From NCBI GenBank assembly GCA_003661185.1, contig QMVQ01000052.1, forward strand, positions 1-9,000: 9,000 nucleotides of DNA. The letters are read 5' to 3'. Position 1 is the first letter of the stretch. Each line of letters opens with the position of its first letter. This stretch comes from Candidatus Alkanophagales archaeon (GTDB lineage: Archaea; Halobacteriota; Syntropharchaeia; Alkanophagales; B39-G2). Made by a program: the position numbers and the translations under genes. Shown here one piece after another: positions 5,001 through 9,000 of the stretch. The notes below the pieces were generated by a model, which was given only the letters and a program-made list of their open reading frames with translations, was not told where the DNA came from and ran no database searches.

Positions 5001-6263
5001 TTAAAACGCCGCCAGCGTTGGCAGAATCAACAGCTTCCTGACAGCGTTAACATCCGCCTCGACCTCGACAGGCGGCTCGCACGCCTTTAACACCGCTTCG
5101 GGGTCCTTCAGCAGGTGTCCGGTCGTGACGCACACCACAGTCTCGTCCCTCTCCACAACTCCCAACTCTAAAAGCTTCTTCAAGCCAGCAAGCGACGCTG
5201 CGCTCGCTGGCTCCACGCCGATGCCCTCGAGCCGCGCAAGCTCCTTCTGCGCCTCTATGATCTCGGTATCGGTTACCGCCTCGGCGGTGCCGCCTGAATC
5301 CCTTATTGCGCGCAATGCTTTCGGCGCATTCACCGGATTTCCAATCCTTATCGCCGATGCTATCGTTTCAGGCTGCGGCTCCGGCATTATCTCTGCGCTC
5401 CCGCTCCTTATTGCATCCACGACAGGTTTTGCTCCCACCGCTTGAATTCCAGTCATCTTCGGCGTGCTGTCCAAAATACCAAGCTCCCGAAGCTCGCAGA
5501 AGCCTTTGTAGATAGCGCTGATGTTCCCGGCATTGCCCACTGGTAAAACAACCCTGTCAGGTGCACGCCAGCCTAATTGCTCTGTAATTTCAAAAGCTAT
5601 AGTTTTCTGCCCCTCTAAGCGATAGGGATTGACGGAATTGAGCAGGTAGATGCGCAGCTCCTCGCAAAGCTCACGGACGATACGGAGGGCGTCGTCAAAA
5701 TTCCCGTTGATGGCGATGACCTTTGCGCCGTGCATGATGGCTTGTGCGACCTTGCCGAGCGCCACTTTCCCCTTAGGGAGGAGCACATAGCACGGAATTC
5801 CTGCACGAGCCGCATATATGGCAAGCGACGCCGACGTGTTCCCGGTGGAGGCGCACGCCACCTTCGTCATTTTTAGCTCCAACGCCTTTGTCACGCCGAC
5901 GGTCATGCCCCTATCTTTGAAAGAGCCTGTTGGGTTGAGTCCTTCGTGTTTCACGTAAAGCTCTGTCATTTCCAGTTTCTCGGCGAGCCGCTCGCATTTG
6001 TAAAGCGGCGTGTTTCCCTCTCTCGTCGTCACTGGTGAAAGCGTGCCGCCCTCACCGTCGAGCTTGAGAACGCCGTCTTCGAACGGCAATAACGCCCGAT
6101 ATTTCCAGACACCGAGCTCACTGCTTCTTGTTATGCTTTTAGCGTCCACTGTCGAATACTCATATTTAATGTCGAGAAGCCCGCCACACTCGCAGGTGTA
6201 AACGACGGCGGCACGCTCGTAGTCGGCGCCGCATTTCATGCACCCCACGAAGTACTCTGGCAT
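5001..6263 (-). CDS. thrC: Threonine synthase
   Basis: This PLP enzyme converts O-phosphohomoserine to threonine. At 420 residues it fits the archaeal/plant-like type. An N-terminal zinc-ribbon-like region has Cys at 8, 11, 24 and 26 (GCMKCGADY and TCECGGLLDI), common in archaeal ThrC. The PLP-binding lysine is K116 in GSFKDRGM, preceded by EGLNPT. The phosphate-binding segment ACASTGNTSASLAIYAARAG and the PVGNAGNISAIYKGF loop follow, and GIQAVGAKPV lies in the second half. An in-frame ATG at 6302 would add 13 residues (MQRNKTIFVLLRS). I prefer ATG 6263 because family members begin just before the zinc ribbon and AGGAG lies directly ahead of it, though the spacing is too short for a good ribosome binding site. 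It is a single gene; the DNA upstream is the decayed toxin-antitoxin locus. Confidence 0.95.
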   Translation of the reverse strand: MPEYFVGCMKCGADYERAAVVYTCECGGLLDIKYEYSTVDAKSITRSSELGVWKYRALLPFEDGVLKLDGEGGTLSPVTTREGNTPLYKCERLAEKLEMTELYVKHEGLNPTGSFKDRGMTVGVTKALELKMTKVACASTGNTSASLAIYAARAGIPCYVLLPKGKVALGKVAQAIMHGAKVIAINGNFDDALRIVRELCEELRIYLLNSVNPYRLEGQKTIAFEITEQLGWRAPDRVVLPVGNAGNISAIYKGFCELRELGILDSTPKMTGIQAVGAKPVVDAIRSGSAEIMPEPQPETIASAIRIGNPVNAPKALRAIRDSGGTAEAVTDTEIIEAQKELARLEGIGVEPASAASLAGLKKLLELGVVERDETVVCVTTGHLLKDPEAVLKACEPPVEVEADVNAVRKLLILPTLAAF

Positions 6264-6279
6264 ACTCCTAAGTAAAACG

Positions 6280-6372
6280 AAGATTGTTTTGTTTCTTTGC
6301 ATCCACGCAGATGCTTCGGAGTTTCAGCGCTCTATCGTCAAAGCGAAGAGAGTGCTTTATGAGATTCGTTGA
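6280..6372 (+). pseudogene. Possible tail of a decayed VapB-type antitoxin
   Basis: A plus-strand frame ending at TGA 6370-6372 reads HADASEFQRSIVKAKRVLYEIR, a helical, charged C-terminus like those of VapB antitoxins. Its stop overlaps the ATG (6359) of the PIN-domain remnant that follows, as in many vapBC pairs. There is no DNA-binding N-terminal domain and no start codon in a sensible place, and the frame runs into the upstream region of thrC. The identification rests mainly on position. Confidence 0.25.
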
Positions 6373-6718
6373 CGTAAGCTTTCCGTGCATGCTTTTAAAG
6401 CCGAAAAGGCGCTGAAACCATACACGCAAGAAATAAAAGAACGAGATAAGGGCATCGTCAAGATAAACGGAGAGAGCAAATCGTCATCATTCAGCTTGCA
6501 GAAGTGGCGAACTTTCTCAAAGCCTACCTGCCGCTTGAAGGCGAGGCGTCCTTGCTGACGGCGAGGAACGTGCGTGTCCCCGGCGTTTTCAAGAAGGATT
6601 GTAAGAGGGCGGCGCTCGACGTTGTAATGGACAAGGCGGTAAACTGGAGGAGCGACACCATTGTTTTCGTTTTGATGGGCGAATTAAAAAATCCATTCTT
6701 TTAACAAAGACTTCAATG
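6359..6718 (+). pseudogene. Decayed VapC-family (PIN domain) toxin gene, multiple frameshifts
   Basis: Intact VapC toxins are RNases of about 130 residues with a PIN fold. Read by changing frame, this stretch follows one family from start to end. MRFVDVSFPCMLLKPKRR begins at ATG 6359 (PIN start, first acidic residue D5) and hits TGA at 6413. KPYTQEIKERDKGIVKINGE continues in a second frame. QIVIIQLAEVANFLKAYLPL then DCKRAALDVVMDKAVNWRSDTIVFVLMGEL occupy a third frame ending at 6704, and IKKSILLTK in yet another frame from 6683 resembles the family ending (IKxIYSFDKxFD). The SDTIVFVLM segment matches the conserved NDALAxVLM acidic motif. The longest open part is the 66-codon frame from 6504. 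At least two, probably three, frameshifts make it non-functional. The family assignment is from memory of PIN sequences, not a search. Confidence 0.55.
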
Positions 6719-6727
6719 GCTCGAAAT

Positions 6728-6759
6728 AAAAAAGGACTGTGAGTAAAAAGGAGAAAATG
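6728..6759 (-). terminator. Probable T-rich terminator of the sqr operon
   Basis: Downstream of the rubrerythrin-like gene the minus strand carries three T tracts: about 6754-6757, five T at 6745-6749 and six T at 6728-6733. Successive T runs without a strong hairpin are the common archaeal terminator form. Confidence 0.4.
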
Positions 6760-6804
6760 GAATCAAAGCTTTGACCATCGAGAATGAATCTACGACGCTG
6801 CGAG

Positions 6805-7212
6805 CTACCCGAAATACCTCTTCAGCAGTCCTTTGAGTGCTTCCGCGTGTCTCGCTTCGTCTCTCGAACTCTCGTCGAAGAAGTCGTGAGCTTCGTCAAC
6901 GCCTGCTTCCTTTGCTTTCACCGCTGCTTCCCACTTCTCCTTGTTGGCGGCGATTTCCCCCTTAAGCATCATTTCAAGGTTTTCTTTCGTGCTTCCGATT
7001 TCTCCGAGGAGTTCTGCGAAACGGGCAGCGTGCTGAGCCTCATCCCAGGCAATTGCTTTCAAAACCTCCGCAATTTCGGGGTAGCCCTCACGCTGAGCCT
7101 GCCGAGCCATCGCAAGGTAGAGACCAACCTCTATCGTTTCTCCCCTGAAGTTCGCTTTCACCACCTTTTCGACGAGCGTGCCTTTTGCCGCTCCCAACTT
7201 GTTCACGTTCAC
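6805..7212 (-). CDS. Rubrerythrin-like diiron (ferritin-like) protein
   Basis: A four-helix-bundle protein of 135 residues belonging to the rubrerythrin/ferritin-like superfamily, which uses a diiron centre, usually to reduce peroxide in anaerobes. Candidate iron ligands are E25 (NFRGETIE), E58 and H61 (WDEAQHA), E86 or E92 in the third helix, and E119 and H122 (SRDEARHA). The two ExxH motifs are clear. There is no C-terminal rubredoxin domain, so electrons must come from a separate donor. At the place where classical rubrerythrins have a second glutamate three residues after E86, I read A89; this depends on my alignment. The GTG start is preceded by AGGAG eight bases upstream, better placed than for the second in-frame GTG at 7206. 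It is the last gene of the sqr operon, 29 bases after the DUF1641 gene, which suggests a protective role for sulfur metabolism enzymes. Confidence 0.85.
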   Translation of the reverse strand: MNVNKLGAAKGTLVEKVVKANFRGETIEVGLYLAMARQAQREGYPEIAEVLKAIAWDEAQHAARFAELLGEIGSTKENLEMMLKGEIAANKEKWEAAVKAKEAGVDEAHDFFDESSRDEARHAEALKGLLKRYFG

Positions 7213-7241
7213 AAGCCCCTCTCCTATCTTTCCACTCCGCG

Positions 7242-7601
7242 CTACTCCCTCAGGGTGAAGGCTGCCTTTCCCAGAGCTTTAAGGAGCGCCAGCATTATAC
7301 CCATACCTCTCTGAACGTCTTCGTCCTTTAACGCTCGCATCATCGCCCAGAAGCCCCCAATTTTAGGGGGGTTCAGCAACGCTTTGTCAAGCTCAGGGTC
7401 CTGCATGCTACGCTCGAGCACGTCCACGAGGTCAGTGCTTGCGATGGCGTTCAGAAGCTTCAGAGTCGTCGAAGCCAACTTCGAAACGTCTTGGAGCACC
7501 TGGTCGTTCATGTAGTTCTGAATCAGACGGATGATGCTGAGAAGCTCGCTTAGCGTCTCAGCGTCCGCAGACTCCAGCTCCAACATAACTTTTTCAGACA
7601 T
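7242..7601 (-). CDS. DUF1641 domain protein
   Basis: A protein of 119 residues with the DUF1641 (PF07849, COG2427) signature at about 82-111: [30 protein letters not shown]. The N-terminal two thirds is predicted helical, with heptad-like leucines ([14 protein letters not shown]) and no signal peptide or membrane helix. DUF1641 proteins are short, of unknown biochemistry, and often encoded beside sulfide:quinone oxidoreductase-type flavoproteins or formate dehydrogenase genes. That pattern holds here, since the flavoprotein gene lies nine bases upstream. The likeliest role is as an accessory or binding partner of that flavoprotein, which is inference from context. AAGGTGG four to five bases before the ATG is a good ribosome binding site, and the short spacing implies co-translation from one mRNA. 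Confidence 0.9.
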   Translation of the reverse strand: MSEKVMLELESADAETLSELLSIIRLIQNYMNDQVLQDVSKLASTTLKLLNAIASTDLVDVLERSMQDPELDKALLNPPKIGGFWAMMRALKDEDVQRGMGIMLALLKALGKAAFTLRE

Positions 7602-7610
7602 TTTTCCACC

Positions 7611-8795
7611 TTACATTAGAGCCTTTACGTTCATCTCCCAATACAGATAGTAGTAAGAGCGGTAGACGAGCCAACCGAGCTTTGAAGGCTTAAACGGCTC
7701 CGGCGGTCTGTTGTATGTCCACGAAGGGATGAAGGCGACGCCTTTCGTCGCATCCGAGTAAATTTCTCCAACGAACGGGCATCCTGTTTCCCCTTTGTAG
7801 GCTGCCATTGCTTCGACGCCCGTGATATCGTTTATCAGGTTCTGAGCGACGACCATTGCTTGGTAATGCGTTCCGATTCCAGTTTTCAGGATTTCGGCGG
7901 GTCCTGTGTCGCCGGCGACGTAAACCTCGTCGTAGGTCTTTGTTCCCCGCTGGTATTGGAGAGTATAGCGTTCGATGGGAACCCAGCCTTTTTCGTCCGT
8001 CATCCCAGAATTTTCAAGAGCTTCAGCCGCCCTGTGTGGAGGAGCAACCACAAGTAAATCATATTTGATGCGCTCTCCATCAGCAGAAACTACTTCTTTT
8101 TTTCCAGCATCTACGGAAGCGAACTTGAAGTTTCGTGATACTTCGACTCCGCGTTCGTCGAAAATCTCGCTGATGTTGGCATTGTAAGCGGGAGGTCCTA
8201 TGAGCTCTACCGGCCAGAGGAAGGAGATTTCGAAATTCTCACGCACACCCCTAACGTGCCGCAGGTAGTCGTCGAGCATCACTGTGAACTTCCCTGGCGC
8301 CCCAGGGCAGGAAATTGGCATCCTTGGCGTTGCTATTACTATTTTGCCCCCTTTGAGCGCTTTTAATTTCTCTCTAAGCTTCAAAGTGCCTTCCAGAGTG
8401 TAAAACGAGTTGTAATCAGCGGAAAGCCCAGGAACAGCGTTCAAATCGTGTCTGCAACCCGTAGCGACGACGAGGTAATCGTAGGAATACTTCTTGCCGC
8501 TCTTGACAGCTACTTCCCTGCTTCCAATGTCTATTTTCGTCACTTCTCCGTCTTCACCAAAGAAGCATTTCACTCTCGGACTAAGAAGCTTTCTTCTCGG
8601 TTTAAGAGCGTCCTCCTTGGTGTAGAGGTCGAAGGGGATAAAGGTAAAAACCCCCGGGTTCTGGAAGACGTCGCTCTTGTCGAGAATTGTTATCTCGACC
8701 TCTTCCTTGGCGATTTCCCTGCGAAGCTCCCTTGCAAGCTTGTTTCCGATTGCGGTGCCCGCAGCCCCGCCCCCTAAAATCAAGATGGACTCCAT
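7611..8795 (-). CDS. sqr: Sulfide:quinone oxidoreductase family FAD-dependent protein
   Basis: A flavoprotein of 394 residues in the disulfide-reductase superfamily. The N-terminal FAD-binding GGGAAG is at 8-13, an ATG motif is at 111-113, and the second FAD contact VYVAGDTG is at 291-298. Two cysteines sit where sulfide:quinone oxidoreductases have their redox pair: C163 in PISCPGAP and C339 in TGCPFVGE; C114 (ATGCRH) is a third candidate. The C-terminal KLGWLVYRSYYYLYWEMN is amphipathic and aromatic, like the membrane-attachment end of SQR proteins. The expected reaction is oxidation of sulfide to sulfane sulfur or polysulfide with electrons passed to a membrane quinone. Which quinone, or whether another substrate such as CoA persulfide is used, cannot be told. 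It is the first gene of the operon with DUF1641 and a rubrerythrin-like gene. The ATG lacks a ribosome binding site and the TATA spacing predicts a leaderless mRNA. Confidence 0.88.
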   Translation of the reverse strand: MESILILGGGAAGTAIGNKLARELRREIAKEEVEITILDKSDVFQNPGVFTFIPFDLYTKEDALKPRRKLLSPRVKCFFGEDGEVTKIDIGSREVAVKSGKKYSYDYLVVATGCRHDLNAVPGLSADYNSFYTLEGTLKLREKLKALKGGKIVIATPRMPISCPGAPGKFTVMLDDYLRHVRGVRENFEISFLWPVELIGPPAYNANISEIFDERGVEVSRNFKFASVDAGKKEVVSADGERIKYDLLVVAPPHRAAEALENSGMTDEKGWVPIERYTLQYQRGTKTYDEVYVAGDTGPAEILKTGIGTHYQAMVVAQNLINDITGVEAMAAYKGETGCPFVGEIYSDATKGVAFIPSWTYNRPPEPFKPSKLGWLVYRSYYYLYWEMNVKALM

Positions 8796-8815
8796 GGGTG
8801 TTACTTAAACTTAGG

Positions 8816-8823
8816 AATATAAA
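8816..8823 (-). promoter_or_regulatory. TATA box of the sqr operon
   Basis: The minus strand reads TTTATATT, centred about 25 bases from the sqr ATG at 8795. Transcription should therefore begin at or next to the start codon. The absence of a ribosome binding site in the intervening bases agrees with a leaderless transcript. Confidence 0.6.
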
Positions 8824-8863
8824 TTCATTTTCAAATCCTCCGCACCTTATCTTAACAAGCCCT

Positions 8864-9000
8864 CTATTCCAACTTCAGCTCTTTTATCTTCTCTGCGATG
8901 TGCCTTTTCATGATTTCCGCAGCGTTTGTGGGGCTCTCTCCACGAGGGGTCTCCCGCCGGTCGGCAGCGTCTTAGTCAGAAGCTTCGCGACGAGTCCGGA
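8864..9000 (-). pseudogene. 3' end of an unidentified gene, apparently frame-broken, cut by the window edge
   Basis: Two coding-like minus-strand readings abut in different frames. From the edge, SGLVAKLLTKTLP reads in one frame, open to a TGA at 8908-8910. ADRRETPRGESPTN followed by AAEIMKRHIAEKIKELKLE reads in another frame and ends at TAG 8864-8866, but that frame is closed upstream by a TAA at 8972-8974. A change of frame at about 8955-8970 would join them into one C-terminus. I do not recognise the family; the tail is helical and basic/acidic. It could be a pseudogene, a sequencing error, or a true end in the first frame with a chance reading after it. The stop lies 68 bases upstream of the sqr ATG. 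Confidence 0.4.

Noticed and set aside
6784..7314. Plus-strand open frame of 176 codons opposite the rubrerythrin-like gene
   Set aside because: It is antisense to a protein with clear ExxH motifs, and its translation is rich in Phe, Arg and Cys without any motif.
1..9000. tRNA or rRNA genes
   Set aside because: I saw no T-loop GGTTCAAATCC-type sequence, no cloverleaf arrangement and no conserved rRNA segment on either strand.

Overview
The window looks like a piece of an anaerobic euryarchaeal chromosome of mid-range base composition. The evidence is a DUF131-type membrane protein (an archaeal family), a surface protein with a PGF-CTERM-like tail, archaeal TATA boxes placed so that several mRNAs would be leaderless or nearly so, and GGTGAT-type ribosome binding sites. 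The gene set (sulfide:quinone oxidoreductase family flavoprotein with DUF1641 and a rubrerythrin-like protein, orphan response regulator, VapC remnant) would suit an Archaeoglobi, ANME-1 or Syntrophoarchaeia relative, but that placement is inference.

Layout. From 42 to 1649, three tightly packed membrane-protein genes lie on the minus strand: a glycine-rich four-helix protein, a UPF0104/LPG-synthase-TM (flippase-like) protein and a DUF131 protein. A short divergent promoter region (1650-1762) separates them from a plus-strand pair at 1763-3074: a surface protein with a duplicated beta-rich domain and a C-terminal sorting-type tail, overlapped by a two-helix membrane protein. A 326-base gene-free stretch (3075-3400) carrying short repeats and potential RNA stems precedes an orphan CheY-like response regulator with a helical C-terminal extension (3401-4009). 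A second gene-free stretch with hairpins and a direct repeat (4010-4219) precedes nadE (4220-4963), which converges on thrC (5001-6263, minus strand).

Upstream of thrC, 6280-6718 appears to hold the wreck of a vapBC toxin-antitoxin locus: a PIN-domain reading recognisable only by hopping frames. From 6805 to 8795 a minus-strand operon runs SQR-type flavoprotein, DUF1641, rubrerythrin-like diiron protein, driven from a TATA box that predicts a leaderless start. The right edge holds the 3' end of another minus-strand gene whose frame seems broken.

How they work together: the sqr operon probably joins membrane sulfide or sulfane-sulfur redox chemistry to oxidative-stress protection. nadE and thrC are unlinked housekeeping biosynthesis genes. 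The surface-protein pair probably makes a cell-envelope component. No clearly new system is evident. The most interesting items are the two structured intergenic regions, the decayed vapBC locus, the variant sorting-signal protein with its overlapping partner, and the frame break at the right edge.
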